Source: CAVVWJ01 sp965652025 (GTDB lineage: Bacteria > Gemmatimonadota > Gemmatimonadetes > Gemmatimonadales > GWC2-71-9). From it: a stretch of DNA of 64,000 nt. The DNA lies in assembly GCA_965652025.1 (NCBI GenBank), contig CBFGTM010000003.1, forward strand, positions 1 through 64,000, read 5' to 3'. This document shows positions 35,909-44,780 of this stretch, piece by piece. The position numbers and the translations under genes were made by a program. The notes under the pieces are model-generated. The model did no database searches, was not told the origin of the DNA, and worked only from the letters and a program-made list of their open reading frames with translations. How positions within the stretch are numbered: the first letter of the stretch is position 1; each line of letters begins with the position of its first letter.

Positions 35909-36025
35909 CTGTCCCCCGGCGGGGACGGGATCGCGGGTCGGATGGGCAGTCGGGGCTGGTTTGCCGCCCTGCCGTCTCTGGCATGCGATCTGCTCGATGG
36001 TCAGCATCCCTCACCTGGAGAACTT

Positions 36026-36904
36026 ATGCGGGCGTGGCGCGCACCGATCCTGCTCGTCCTGATCGGAGCCTGTTCGTCCGATGGAGCCGGCCCCAGCAAT
36101 CCCAATCCACCCGATGTGCCAGTAGATCTCGTCAGCACCAGCCTGAATGGTGCCGTGGCGCTCACCTGGCAGGACAACGCGTTCAACGCCGACCCGAGCA
36201 GGTTCCAGAACTACCGGGTATTCAGCACGTTCCGGAACATCGACGCCCCAGTGGGAACGGATGGGTGCGACCCCTCCTGGCGGTTGGAGGGGACCACCGT
36301 GGCGCCCGAGTTCCTAGTCGGCGCGCTGCTTAATGGCGTCCCGCGGTGCTTCTCGGTGAGTGCCGTCAGCCTGGATGCCGTCGAGAGTGGACGGTCGATT
36401 GTTCGCTTCGATACACCGCGACCCGACAGCCGCAATCAGGTGATCTATCCGATTCAGGTAGACTCGGACAGCAGTGGATTTCGTTTCTGGGATGACGATG
36501 GAGACAACGTGGTGGAAGCGGGGGAGTTGGGACGAGTGAGGTCGGGCACTGATGCTGACATCGATTTTTTCGTGAATCGCGACCTCGGTACCCTGTACCT
36601 CACTCCAGCACGGGCAGGTACCGGCGTGGAGTTCTATGCCGATGGACCTATAGACGACCTTACCAGCATCGATCTCGCCCCCTGCTTCCAGGGAGCGAGC
36701 CCGATTGATTGCGCCAGCTATTCCAGCGCCCCCATCGAAGCCTTTCCGGGCATGGGATACGTGTTCGAGATGGTAGCCGGCGACGAGTTTCTTCGCTTCG
36801 GAGGCGTTCGGGTGACCCATGTCGGTTCGAGCTTCCTGATCCTGGATTGGTCGTTTCAAACTGATCCCGGAAACCCTGAGCTCCTGGTCGGACGCACCCG
36901 ATAA
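36026..36904 (+). CDS. Lipoprotein with fibronectin-III-like domain, unknown function
   Basis: 292 residues from ATG 36026 (TGGAG seven bases upstream). The first 20 residues are a lipoprotein signal (LVLIGACSSD, Cys near 18). After a Pro-rich linker, residues 33-120 look like a fibronectin type III fold (VDLVSTSLNGAVALTWQD, then FSVSAVSLDAVESGRS). The second half has Asp-rich loops (FRFWDDDGDNVVEAGELG) and is not recognised. An earlier in-frame ATG at 35942 would add an unlikely leader. It is separated from the LptD stop by 117 bases and could be the last gene of that unit. Confidence 0.8.
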   Translation: MRAWRAPILLVLIGACSSDGAGPSNPNPPDVPVDLVSTSLNGAVALTWQDNAFNADPSRFQNYRVFSTFRNIDAPVGTDGCDPSWRLEGTTVAPEFLVGALLNGVPRCFSVSAVSLDAVESGRSIVRFDTPRPDSRNQVIYPIQVDSDSSGFRFWDDDGDNVVEAGELGRVRSGTDADIDFFVNRDLGTLYLTPARAGTGVEFYADGPIDDLTSIDLAPCFQGASPIDCASYSSAPIEAFPGMGYVFEMVAGDEFLRFGGVRVTHVGSSFLILDWSFQTDPGNPELLVGRTR

Positions 36905-36954
36905 CGCGCTGTCGAGGGGTTGAATCAAGAGGAAGACGGTACCAACTTCGGGCG

Positions 36955-38511
36955 ATGCCCCAAACAGAATACGTGCTCGACGGACATTCTCTTACCATCG
37001 AGAGCGTGGTTCGGGTCGCGCGCGACCCGGCTTCCCGGGTGAGCCTCGAGCCGCATGCCCGACGCGCCCTCCTCGAGAGCCGCCGGCAGGTCGATCGGGC
37101 GGTCGAGTCCCGGCGGACGATCTACGGCATCAACACCGGGTTCGGCAAGTTGGCCAACGTCACGGTGCCCCCTGAGCAGATCCAGCAGCTTCAGATCAAC
37201 CTCATCCGCAGTCATGCGTCCGGCGTCGGCGCTCCTCTCCCGCCCGCACTGGTGCGCGCCATCATGCTGCTCCGCGCCAATGTTCTGCTGCGGCCGACCA
37301 GTGGAGTCAGGCCGGAGCTGGTGGATGCGCTGGTGGCGCTCCTCAATGCCGGGGTGCTGCCGCTGGTGCCGGAGCAGGGAAGCGTCGGGGCCAGCGGTGA
37401 TCTGGCGCCGCTGAGCCATATCGGTCTGGCTCTCATGGGCGAAGGCCTAGTGCTGTCGCCCGAGGGGAAAACGCTTGCCGCAGGGGAGGCGCTTCAGCAA
37501 GCGGGCCTCATGCCCTATCGGTTCGCTCCCAAGGAGGGACTCTCGTTCATCAACGGGACACAGGCCCAGACCGCTTGCCTGGCCCTGCTGGTTCACGACA
37601 GCAACGTCCTGTGGCGCACCGCGGTCGCTGCCACTGCCATGAGCCTCGAAGCATTGAGGGGCACACCGGTCCCGCTGGATCCCCGGATTCATGCATCGCG
37701 TCCTCATCCCGGACAGTCCCGGGCTGCGGCCCTCATGCGCACGCTTCTGGAAGACAGTGAGATCCGGGAGTCCCACCGGGAGAATGATCCGCGGGTCCAG
37801 GATGCCTACAGTCTGCGGTGTGCACCCCAGGTCCTCGGGGCGGTGGCCGATGCCATTGCCTTCGCGGAACAGACCGTGGTTGTCGAGCTCAACGCCTCCA
37901 CCGACAACCCGCTCGTTTTCGAGAATGGTGACGTGTTGTCAGGAGGTAACTTTCACGGCCAGCCGGTGGCTCAGGCGCTCGACATTCTGGCGCTGACACT
38001 CACCACGCTCCAGGCCATCGCCGAGCGGAGGGTCGAGCGTCTGGTGAACCCGGATCTCTCGCAGGGGTTACCGGCGTTCCTGACGAGCGATCCCGGCCTG
38101 TCCTCGGGGTTCATGATGGTTCAGATCGCGGCGGCCTCGCTGGTGGCCGAGTCGCGGGCGCTGGCAATGCCGGCGAGCATCGGATCGATTCCCACCGACG
38201 CCAATCAGGAAGACTTCGTTCCCATGGGCATGGCCGCCGCCTACAAGGCGGTCCGCATCCTCGGGAATGCGCAGAGGGTCGTGGCCGCCGAGCTCCTCTG
38301 TGGGGCACAGGGGCTCGAGTTTCTGAAGCCGCTGACCCCTGGCCGCGGGGTCGCCGCGCTGTATCGGCGGATCCGGAGCCTGGATCCCCCGGTACCTCCT
38401 CTGACTGCCGACCGGCCCCCAGCCCCGGATCTGGAACGCTTGTCAGTGGCTGTGGCGGCAGGCGACCTGGATCCTCAAACGCTAGGGCAGGGCTCCCCCG
38501 CCCACCGCTAG
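36955..38511 (+). CDS. hutH: Histidine ammonia-lyase
   Basis: Deaminates L-histidine to urocanate, first step of histidine catabolism. 518 residues from ATG 36955. The MIO cofactor precursor Ala146-Ser147-Gly148 lies in SVGASGDLAPLSHIGLAL. YGINTGFGKLANV near residue 60 and FINGTQAQTA, NFHGQPVAQALDIL, SIPTDANQEDFVPMG are family blocks. The length and the GSIPT-Q-D-VPMG block fit HAL rather than PAL/TAL. None of hutU, hutI or hutG is adjacent, which is unusual for a hut gene, so a different ammonia-lyase role cannot be excluded. GAGGAAG about 20 bases upstream is a distant ribosome-binding candidate. Confidence 0.92.
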   Translation: MPQTEYVLDGHSLTIESVVRVARDPASRVSLEPHARRALLESRRQVDRAVESRRTIYGINTGFGKLANVTVPPEQIQQLQINLIRSHASGVGAPLPPALVRAIMLLRANVLLRPTSGVRPELVDALVALLNAGVLPLVPEQGSVGASGDLAPLSHIGLALMGEGLVLSPEGKTLAAGEALQQAGLMPYRFAPKEGLSFINGTQAQTACLALLVHDSNVLWRTAVAATAMSLEALRGTPVPLDPRIHASRPHPGQSRAAALMRTLLEDSEIRESHRENDPRVQDAYSLRCAPQVLGAVADAIAFAEQTVVVELNASTDNPLVFENGDVLSGGNFHGQPVAQALDILALTLTTLQAIAERRVERLVNPDLSQGLPAFLTSDPGLSSGFMMVQIAAASLVAESRALAMPASIGSIPTDANQEDFVPMGMAAAYKAVRILGNAQRVVAAELLCGAQGLEFLKPLTPGRGVAALYRRIRSLDPPVPPLTADRPPAPDLERLSVAVAAGDLDPQTLGQGSPAHR

Positions 38512-38647
38512 AGAGGGATCTTTTGACGGTATTTATGCAGAGCTGCAAGTCGTTGCAGCACAGGCAGCTTGCCCGGCCCATACCCGCCCGGTATCTTTCG
38601 CGCACTCCTAGGCTTATAACCGATTACACCTTCTCAGCCCGAGCCGC

Positions 38648-41089
38648 ATGAACCTGGAAAAGCTGAAGGATACGGCCCGGAAACTGGAACAAAAGGAGGA
38701 CTGGCGGAAGGCCATCGACGTCTACCTCAAGGCCATTCAGCAAGCCGAGTCGGGGGCGGAGACTAGCCCCGATCTCTCTCTCTATAACCGGGTCGGCGAC
38801 CTCTACCTCCGAATCAACGACACTGCCGAAGCGGTCCGCTCCTACGAAAGGGCGGTGGACCTGTACGCCGACCAGGGCTTCTTCAACAACGCCATCGCGC
38901 TCTGCGGAAAGATTCTCCGGGTCAACCCCGGCCGGACCCAGACCTACCTCAAGCTCTGCCAGCTTCACGCCCGGAAGAACGTCGTCAGTGAAGCCAAGCG
39001 AAACCTGATCGAGTTTCTGGAGCGAATGAATGCTCTGGGCCAGCTGGACCAGGCCTTTCAGGCGGTCAAGCTGTTCGCTGATCAGTTTTCCGGCAGCCAG
39101 GAGATCCGCAGCATGCTGGTGGATTTGCTGCGGGCTACCTCGCGGGGTGACGAAGCCCGGGAGCAACTGGAAAAGATGGCGGTGGATCTCGAGGCTGCCG
39201 GTGACAGGAACGGCGCCCGCAAAACCCGCGAGCGGCTGCAGGGACTGGATACCGAGCCCGCTGGTTCACCTCCCCCCCACTCGCCCGCGCCTGCGCCGAA
39301 GCGAGGCGACCTGATCTTTCTGGACACCGGGATCGACGTGCCTACCGGTCCCTCCCGGACTCAGTTCAGTCCCAGAACGACAAAGGAGCCCTTGCGCCCG
39401 GCGCCGGTACCAGAACCGGAACCGGAACCGGAACCACCCCCGGAAGAACCGGCGGCTGCAGCTTCCCGGACCGAGCCCGGCGTACCCGAGGGCCTGCTGC
39501 TTAACGAGGACCTGTCCACCCTGTCCAGCTCCAGCGGCGGACAGGTTGAAGACCTGATCATCGATCCGTTGATGGGCAGCGGCGCTGCGGATGGAGGCGC
39601 CGCGGATTCGCTTTTGGGGATTCAGCGGCTGGAGGATAGCGTCGAGCCGCTGTCGTCGGACATGACGGGGTCCCTCGACATCCAGCGGGGGAGCGAGTCG
39701 TCCAGCCTCGACTTTCAGCCGATGAAGCTGGAGGGCATGGAAGGAAGCTCGCTCGGTGGCTTCACCACCGATCAATCCGACGGGCTCGATTTGGTCCAGC
39801 CTCAGGGAAATCCGCTCGATTTCCCCGATGATCTGGTCATATCCCTGCCCGATACGGAAACCGGGTTCAACATTGACCTTGACGCCAAGAGTGGTCCGCC
39901 TGATCCGATGGATGGGCTGCCGCCGACACCGCCCGAGCTGCGTCTCGGCGAAACCGTTGCAGAGTTGGAGAATCAGGTGCTCGACGATCCGGAGAACCCG
40001 GATATTCATCTGGCGCTGGCGGAGAAGCTGCTCGAGGCCGGTGAGAGGGGTCGAGTCACGGAGGAGCTGGAACTGGCACTGGCAGGATTCGAGGACCGGC
40101 AGGACTGGGCCCGAGCCTCGCAGATGGCCGACCGGCTGGTTCAGCTTGCCTCCGACAGCATTGCGCACCATCAGAAACGAGTCGAGCTGGCGTATCGCAC
40201 CGGTGACCGGGTGCCTCTGCTAGAGGCATATATGGGTCTGGGTGACGCGCTCGCGAAGTCGGGCGCCCTCGACAAAGCGGCCGCGGTGTACAGTCGCGTC
40301 ATCGAACACGATCCCGGTAATCAGCGGGCCGCCGCCGCTCTTGCGCGGGTAGGCGCGGGACCGGCTGCGGCTCCGGCGCCGCCCAGCCGAGCTGAGCCTC
40401 CCAGCCCGAAGCCGGCCGGCAGGGCCGGAACTGCGGCCCGGCCGATGCCATCGGCTTCCGCGGAACCCAAGGTCCAGTCGTCCAAGCCGGCGCCCGAGCC
40501 TGCCAGGAGCAATGAGCCCCCGCCCAAGTCCGGACGCGCCGCGGCGGCGTCGGATGAAGGCTTCATCGACCTGGGATCGATGCTGCGCGAGGATGCGGGT
40601 GGCCGAGACACTCGGATGCGGATCAAGCGAGCCGATCCCAAGGACCAGGATGAGCAGCGCGAGTTCCACGAAATCCTGGAACAGTTCAAGCGGGGCATCG
40701 ACGAGAACCTCGAATCGGACGACTACCAGTCACACTATGACCTAGGTGTCGCGTTCAAGGAGATGGGACTGCTGGACGAGGCCATCGCCGAGTTCCAGAA
40801 GGCACTTCGGGCATCGGAGGGACGGCTGCGCACCTCGGAGGCGCTAGGGATGGCGTTCTTCGAAAAGGGGCAGTACGCCGTATGTGAGTCGGTGCTACGG
40901 CGGGCGGTGGATGCACTGGACGGCTCTGATGAGGCGAAAATCGGGTTACTCTACTGGCTGGGCCGCGCCTGCGAGGCTCAGGGTAAGAAAGCCGATGCCA
41001 TGGCGAGCTACGAACGCGCGGTCGCGGTGGACATTCGCTTCATGGATCTCAGCCAGCGGATTCATCGTCTCACTGCCGGGCGAAAATAG
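38648..41089 (+). CDS. Large TPR protein with disordered acidic middle
   Basis: 813 residues, no signal peptide. N-terminal TPR block (about 1-180; LEQKEDWRKAIDVYLKAIQ, NRVGDLYLRINDTAEAVRSY, NNAIALCGKILRVNPGRTQT). Residues about 200-430 are low-complexity, Pro/Ser/Asp-rich with an EPEPEPEP tract, so probably disordered. Further TPR-like blocks sit at about 440-560. An Ala/Pro-rich linker follows, and a final TPR block is at about 680-810 (GVAFKEMGLLDEAIAEFQKA). It is cytoplasmic by prediction. Function unknown; similar proteins in related bacteria are annotated only as TPR proteins. The next gene shares one base with its stop. Confidence 0.85.
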   Translation: MNLEKLKDTARKLEQKEDWRKAIDVYLKAIQQAESGAETSPDLSLYNRVGDLYLRINDTAEAVRSYERAVDLYADQGFFNNAIALCGKILRVNPGRTQTYLKLCQLHARKNVVSEAKRNLIEFLERMNALGQLDQAFQAVKLFADQFSGSQEIRSMLVDLLRATSRGDEAREQLEKMAVDLEAAGDRNGARKTRERLQGLDTEPAGSPPPHSPAPAPKRGDLIFLDTGIDVPTGPSRTQFSPRTTKEPLRPAPVPEPEPEPEPPPEEPAAAASRTEPGVPEGLLLNEDLSTLSSSSGGQVEDLIIDPLMGSGAADGGAADSLLGIQRLEDSVEPLSSDMTGSLDIQRGSESSSLDFQPMKLEGMEGSSLGGFTTDQSDGLDLVQPQGNPLDFPDDLVISLPDTETGFNIDLDAKSGPPDPMDGLPPTPPELRLGETVAELENQVLDDPENPDIHLALAEKLLEAGERGRVTEELELALAGFEDRQDWARASQMADRLVQLASDSIAHHQKRVELAYRTGDRVPLLEAYMGLGDALAKSGALDKAAAVYSRVIEHDPGNQRAAAALARVGAGPAAAPAPPSRAEPPSPKPAGRAGTAARPMPSASAEPKVQSSKPAPEPARSNEPPPKSGRAAAASDEGFIDLGSMLREDAGGRDTRMRIKRADPKDQDEQREFHEILEQFKRGIDENLESDDYQSHYDLGVAFKEMGLLDEAIAEFQKALRASEGRLRTSEALGMAFFEKGQYAVCESVLRRAVDALDGSDEAKIGLLYWLGRACEAQGKKADAMASYERAVAVDIRFMDLSQRIHRLTAGRK

Positions 41090-42078
41090 TGAGCTTCCAA
41101 ACTGCACCGATCTCGCTCGCCGAGCTGCAGCATCCACTCCGACCCCGGCTCGACCAGGTGCAGCAGGAGCTGCGCCGGATCGTCCAGGCCGACTTCGGCC
41201 TGATCTCCGAGGTCAATGCCCACCTCTTCCAGATGCAAGGCAAGATGTTCCGCCCTACCTTGCTGCTTCTGGCGGATGAGGCGACCGGCGGCCACGCCCA
41301 CCGCGCAACCATCCTCGGAGCCGTCATTGAGCTGATTCATCTGGCTACTCTGGTTCACGACGACTCGGTGGACCATTCGGTGCTGCGCCGGGGGATGCCC
41401 ACTATCAACTCGCTCTTCAGCCACCAGATCTCCGTCATCATGGGAGACTACCTCTATTCCCGGGCCGTCATCGAATTGGTCCGGCTGAACGACCTCGAGC
41501 CGCTCCGGGTGCTCAGCCGGGTGACCAACGAAATGACCGTCGGCGAGATGCGGCAGCTGCTGGCCCACGATCCCCTGGAATTTTCCGAGGAGCAGTACGA
41601 TCTGTTGATCCAAGCGAAGACAGCGTCGCTCGTGGCGGGGGCTTGTGAGATCGGTGCTCTAAGCGCGGGGCCTGAGGAACGAGAAGCGCTCCGACGGTTC
41701 GGCGAAGCCCTGGGCATGGCCTTCCAGATCGTGGACGATCTGCTGGACTACACCGGCGATGCTTCCGTGACCGGCAAGCCGGTCGGCTCTGATCTACGGG
41801 AGCACAAGGTCACTCTTCCGTTGATCGCGGCGCTGCCCCGCATGGGCGAGAAGGAACGGCGCACTGTCTCCCGTTTGCTGCACTCCCCCGAGCCCAGCGA
41901 CAGCCAGATTGCCGAAGTCATCCTGGCAGTGAGCCAGGCGGGAGGTCTGGAGTATGCCCGGGAACGGACCCTCCGGCTGGCACAACAGGCCGATGCCGAG
42001 CTCGATGTCCTGCAACCCTCGGCGGCTCGTGACGCCCTGAGGGCAAGCATTACCTACGTCATAGATCGCAGAAGCTGA
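41089..42078 (+). CDS. Polyprenyl diphosphate synthase (octaprenyl/heptaprenyl type)
   Basis: Condenses isopentenyl diphosphate onto allylic diphosphates to make the side chain of a quinone. 329 residues from GTG 41089. First Asp-rich motif HDDSVD (LVHDDSVDHSVLRRG, about residues 88-102) and second DDLLD (QIVDDLLDYTGDAS, about 215-228) are both intact, and GKMFRPTLLLLA near residue 45 is the usual substrate-binding block. Chain length cannot be read from the sequence, but similarity to IspB/HepT-like enzymes suggests menaquinone or ubiquinone side-chain synthesis. Confidence 0.92.
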   Translation: MSFQTAPISLAELQHPLRPRLDQVQQELRRIVQADFGLISEVNAHLFQMQGKMFRPTLLLLADEATGGHAHRATILGAVIELIHLATLVHDDSVDHSVLRRGMPTINSLFSHQISVIMGDYLYSRAVIELVRLNDLEPLRVLSRVTNEMTVGEMRQLLAHDPLEFSEEQYDLLIQAKTASLVAGACEIGALSAGPEEREALRRFGEALGMAFQIVDDLLDYTGDASVTGKPVGSDLREHKVTLPLIAALPRMGEKERRTVSRLLHSPEPSDSQIAEVILAVSQAGGLEYARERTLRLAQQADAELDVLQPSAARDALRASITYVIDRRS

Positions 42079-42350
42079 TGCCCAGCGGCCCGCACCGCCC
42101 ACGGTTCTACCTCGGGGTGCTGATTGTCGGGTTTATCGTCGGTGGTGCCCTGACTTCGCTGTTTCGCCAGACCCTGCCCGACAGCGCTGCCCGGACCTTC
42201 CTGACCAGTACCTGGACCCCCACTTTCGGCCCTGTCTCGATGGATCTCTTGGTGCTAGACTTCACCTTGGGCCCTATCGGACTGCACGTGTCGGTTCTCA
42301 GTCTGGTGGGGGTCCTGGTGGCGTACTTGATCGCGCGTTCGCTTTTCTAG
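42078..42350 (+). CDS. Small two-helix membrane protein, DUF4321-like
   Basis: 90 residues from ATG 42078, sharing one base with the preceding stop. Two transmembrane segments are clear: about 10-28 (FYLGVLIVGFIVGGALTSLF) and about 68-88 (LHVSVLSLVGVLVAYLIARS). A short middle region (TPTFGPVSMDLLVLDFTLGP) is probably extracytoplasmic. It resembles the DUF4321 family, whose function is unknown. Position directly before tatA, nine bases apart, suggests co-translation. Confidence 0.75.
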   Translation: MPSGPHRPRFYLGVLIVGFIVGGALTSLFRQTLPDSAARTFLTSTWTPTFGPVSMDLLVLDFTLGPIGLHVSVLSLVGVLVAYLIARSLF

Positions 42351-42358
42351 GAGGACTT

Positions 42359-42610
42359 GTGGGCAACCTCGGCATGTGGGAGATCCTGCTCATTCTGCTG
42401 GTGGTTCTGCTGCTGTTCGGCGCCAAGCGTCTGCCAGAGGTGGGCTCCTCCATCGGGAAGGGGATTCGCGAGTTCAAGCGCAGCATCTCGGACACCCAGG
42501 ACGCCATCATGGGCCCCGACGAACAGCGGACCAACCTCCCACCGCGTGGCAACGACAGTACTCAGCAGCCGGCACCCACCTCGGGCGAGCCCAAGCGATT
42601 GTCGCAGTAA
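42359..42610 (+). CDS. tatA: Sec-independent translocase subunit TatA/TatE
   Basis: Forms the pore of the twin-arginine pathway. 83 residues from GTG 42359, with AGGAGG just upstream. One N-terminal transmembrane helix (about 5-20, LGMWEILLILLVVLLLFGAK) is followed by the amphipathic helix (LPEVGSSIGKGIREFKRSIS) and a short polar tail. The FGAKRLPEVGSSIGKGI signature is typical of TatA. The TatC partner lies at 32405-33125 as the N-terminal part of the fused frame; no separate tatB is seen. An octamer repeat array begins immediately after the stop. Confidence 0.95.
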   Translation: MGNLGMWEILLILLVVLLLFGAKRLPEVGSSIGKGIREFKRSISDTQDAIMGPDEQRTNLPPRGNDSTQQPAPTSGEPKRLSQ

Positions 42611-42650
42611 GGGCGGAAGATGGTAAGCGGGGTTAGGTAATAGGTAGGGT
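42611..42650 (+). repeat. 8-bp repeat array after tatA
   Basis: Five octamers, GGGCGGAA, GATGGTAA, GCGGGGTT, AGGTAATA, GGTAGGGT, start on the base after the tatA stop codon. They are more degenerate than the other arrays. The array faces the one at 42726-42773 across the hairpin at 42670-42700. Confidence 0.6.
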
Positions 42651-42669
42651 GGAGCACAGGCGTACGCAA

Positions 42670-42700
42670 AGGGCGAGAGGATCAGAGATCTTCTCGCCCT
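42670..42700. terminator. Bidirectional hairpin between tatA and the convergent parvulin gene
   Basis: Perfect 9-bp stem AGGGCGAGA (42670-42678) / TCTCGCCCT (42692-42700) with a 13-base loop. It sits between two convergent genes. T-runs on either side are short (TTTCGG on +, TTTGCG on -), so termination efficiency is uncertain, but the position fits. Confidence 0.65.
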
Positions 42701-42725
42701 ATCCGTTTCGGACCGGCTGACCGCC

Positions 42726-42773
42726 CTACCCGCCTACCGTCCTACCCACCTACCGTCTTACCTACTTACGCGC
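42726..42773 (-). repeat. 8-bp repeat array at the end of the parvulin gene
   Basis: Six octamers on + (CTACCCGC, CTACCGTC, CTACCCAC, CTACCGTC, TTACCTAC, TTACGCGC); on the minus strand GCGCGTAA, GTAGGTAA, GACGGTAG, GTGGGTAG, GACGGTAG, GCGGGTAG. The TAA of the first minus-strand unit is the stop codon of the parvulin gene. So on both sides of this convergent junction the G-rich strand is the coding strand. Confidence 0.78.
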
Positions 42774-44592
42774 CTGGGGGCGCCTGCGGTGCCTGGGTCT
42801 GCAACACCTTGTCCCGGTTGTCTACAATCTTTGCCGATTTCCGCAGGGCGGTCAGGTAGTTTCTCACCCGCTCCTGCTTTGCCCGGTTGATGGCACGGGC
42901 GCGGTACTGGTCCAGCTCCTTGACGAAGGCGGCAGAGTCGGCCTTCACCCGATCCAGCGACTCGATTACGTAGATCCCTTCCTTGGTATCCAGAATTCCG
43001 CTGCGCTCTCCTTTTTTCAGGCCGAAGGCCGTCCCAACGACCACTGGATTAGTGAGCGGAGGATTGATCCGGCTGAACGGCCCGAACTCCCGATGCGGCA
43101 ATTTCATGGCCCCGGCGGCATCGGCCATCGAGGCGCCCGCGTCCAGGCGCTTCACGTACGCCGCTGCCAGATCACGTGCGGTTTTCCATTTCTTTTCATC
43201 TCGGGCGGCACTGAATACCGAGGAGCGGATCTGATCGAAGAGCGGCACCCCGGCCGGCTGCAGACTATCCAGCCGGAAGATGTAGTAGGCATACGAGGTC
43301 TCGATAACCGAGCTGGTGGCCCCCGGTTTGGCCTGAAAGGCCCAGACACCCGCATCGGGAACTACCAGTTGCCCCACCTGAACCTTGGTACCCTGTTGCA
43401 CCGGGGCGGTCTTGCCGATCCTTATCTTGAGTGCCCGGGCCACCGTGTCCAGGGCCGCAGGATCGGTTCGCTCGGCGCCGAGGTGCTCGAGGCTATCGGC
43501 CTGGGCATCCAACTGGTCACGGTGGGCACCGGTGACCTCTATGGGGAACAGAATGTGGCGACCCTTGGCCTTCTTCCCTTTGCGACTGGTGATCTCGATC
43601 AGATGAAAGCCGAACTGGGAGAGCACCGGCTGGGAAACGGTCCGGAGCGGAAGCAAGAAGGCGGCAGAATCGAAGGCGGGATCCATGGCGCCCTTGGTCC
43701 ACTCCCCCAGGTCACCGCCCTTGGCCGCGCTCGCGCTATCGGAGGACTCACGCCGGGCTACGTCGGCAAAGGGAGCGCCGGCCAGGATCTCCTGGCGGGC
43801 CGAGTCGGCCCGGGCCCGAACGGCTACGGTATCGGCCGCCGTCGCGGCTCGGGGAAGGGCCACGTAGCTCAAGTACGCCGTCTTGGGACGCTCGAAGTCC
43901 TTGCTATGCGCTTTGTAATAGGCCATGGCTTCGGCCTGGGAGACCTGGATCGATGAGTCGGGGACCGCATTGCGTGGTACCACCGCGGTCAGCCCGATCT
44001 TGACCATCTCGTGCTCGTCCCGGTACTGCTCCCAGAGCGCCGCGTCGGACAGGTAGATATCCGAAGTGACTACCCGCAGGAGCTTAGCCCGCTGCAGCTC
44101 CTCCCGGTACTGGGCTTCGAGGCTGGGCAGGTACTGCTGGGCCACACTCGAAGTGAGCCACCGCTGGTACTTGCCCAGATCGAACTGGCTGTCGGTCTGG
44201 AACTCGGGGACGTTCTGAAACTCGGCGAGAGGGGAGGTGCGAATGGCCTGCACCACTTCGTCGTCACTGACGCTGATTCCCCGGCGGCGATACTCGGTGT
44301 TGAGCACGTTGCTCTGGACGATCTGATCCCAGACTTCGTCCCGGACCTGCTGGTAATCATCCAGCCCCATCGCTCCCGGGCTCTGGCGCTGGCGGGCATC
44401 GATCGACTGCTGCACGATGGTTTGATAGGTCCGAGCGTCGATACTGCGCCCGTTGATCTTGCCCACCGAGGTCTGGGTCAACAGCCCGGTTCCGCCGGTA
44501 ATGCCGCTCAGGTCCAAGACCAGCCAGGCGAAGAAAGTGAACGCGACGACCACCATCAGAGGTTTGGCGGCGTTTCGAAAAGCTTGCATCAT
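42766..44592 (-). CDS. Membrane-anchored peptidyl-prolyl isomerase, PpiD/SurA type
   Basis: 608 residues, read leftwards from ATG 44590-44592 (the ATG at 44587-44589 is equally possible). An N-terminal transmembrane helix (about 10-30, KPLMVVVAFTFFAWLVLDLSG) is followed by a SurA-N-like chaperone region (about 50-230). A parvulin (PpiC) domain spans about 225-345 (DVARRESSDSASAAKGGDLG, SQFGFHLIEI) and a second parvulin-like or chaperone segment follows to the C-terminus. This is PpiD-like: an inner-membrane-anchored periplasmic folding factor for outer-membrane proteins. A weak minus-strand promoter (TTAACC, 15 bases, TATCTT) ends near 44615. A repeat array overlaps the stop. Confidence 0.88.
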   Translation of the reverse strand: MMQAFRNAAKPLMVVVAFTFFAWLVLDLSGITGGTGLLTQTSVGKINGRSIDARTYQTIVQQSIDARQRQSPGAMGLDDYQQVRDEVWDQIVQSNVLNTEYRRRGISVSDDEVVQAIRTSPLAEFQNVPEFQTDSQFDLGKYQRWLTSSVAQQYLPSLEAQYREELQRAKLLRVVTSDIYLSDAALWEQYRDEHEMVKIGLTAVVPRNAVPDSSIQVSQAEAMAYYKAHSKDFERPKTAYLSYVALPRAATAADTVAVRARADSARQEILAGAPFADVARRESSDSASAAKGGDLGEWTKGAMDPAFDSAAFLLPLRTVSQPVLSQFGFHLIEITSRKGKKAKGRHILFPIEVTGAHRDQLDAQADSLEHLGAERTDPAALDTVARALKIRIGKTAPVQQGTKVQVGQLVVPDAGVWAFQAKPGATSSVIETSYAYYIFRLDSLQPAGVPLFDQIRSSVFSAARDEKKWKTARDLAAAYVKRLDAGASMADAAGAMKLPHREFGPFSRINPPLTNPVVVGTAFGLKKGERSGILDTKEGIYVIESLDRVKADSAAFVKELDQYRARAINRAKQERVRNYLTALRKSAKIVDNRDKVLQTQAPQAPPGA

Positions 44593-44683
44593 AGGTGATT
44601 CGAGGCTCCAGCCGAAGATATGCGTCGAGCGGGAAGGTTAAGGGTGCTGCGGCCGAACCTCAAGGCGCCATTCCGCTTAGCAG

Positions 44684-44712
44684 TTGACACGCCGGATGAC
44701 GCTGGCTACTCT
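44684..44712 (+). promoter_or_regulatory. Promoter of the TPR-aroQ-pepQ-efp unit
   Basis: TTGACA (44684-44689), 17-base spacer, TACTCT (44707-44712). Consensus -35 with optimal spacing. The predicted start is near 44719, leaving a leader of about 62 bases to the ATG at 44781. It lies in the divergent region with the parvulin gene. Confidence 0.65.
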
Positions 44713-44780
44713 CACGTACTTCCCGCAGCACCAGATGCCTGGTTCCCCAGCAGTGTTCCTGACCGCGTACGCGGGGTCTA

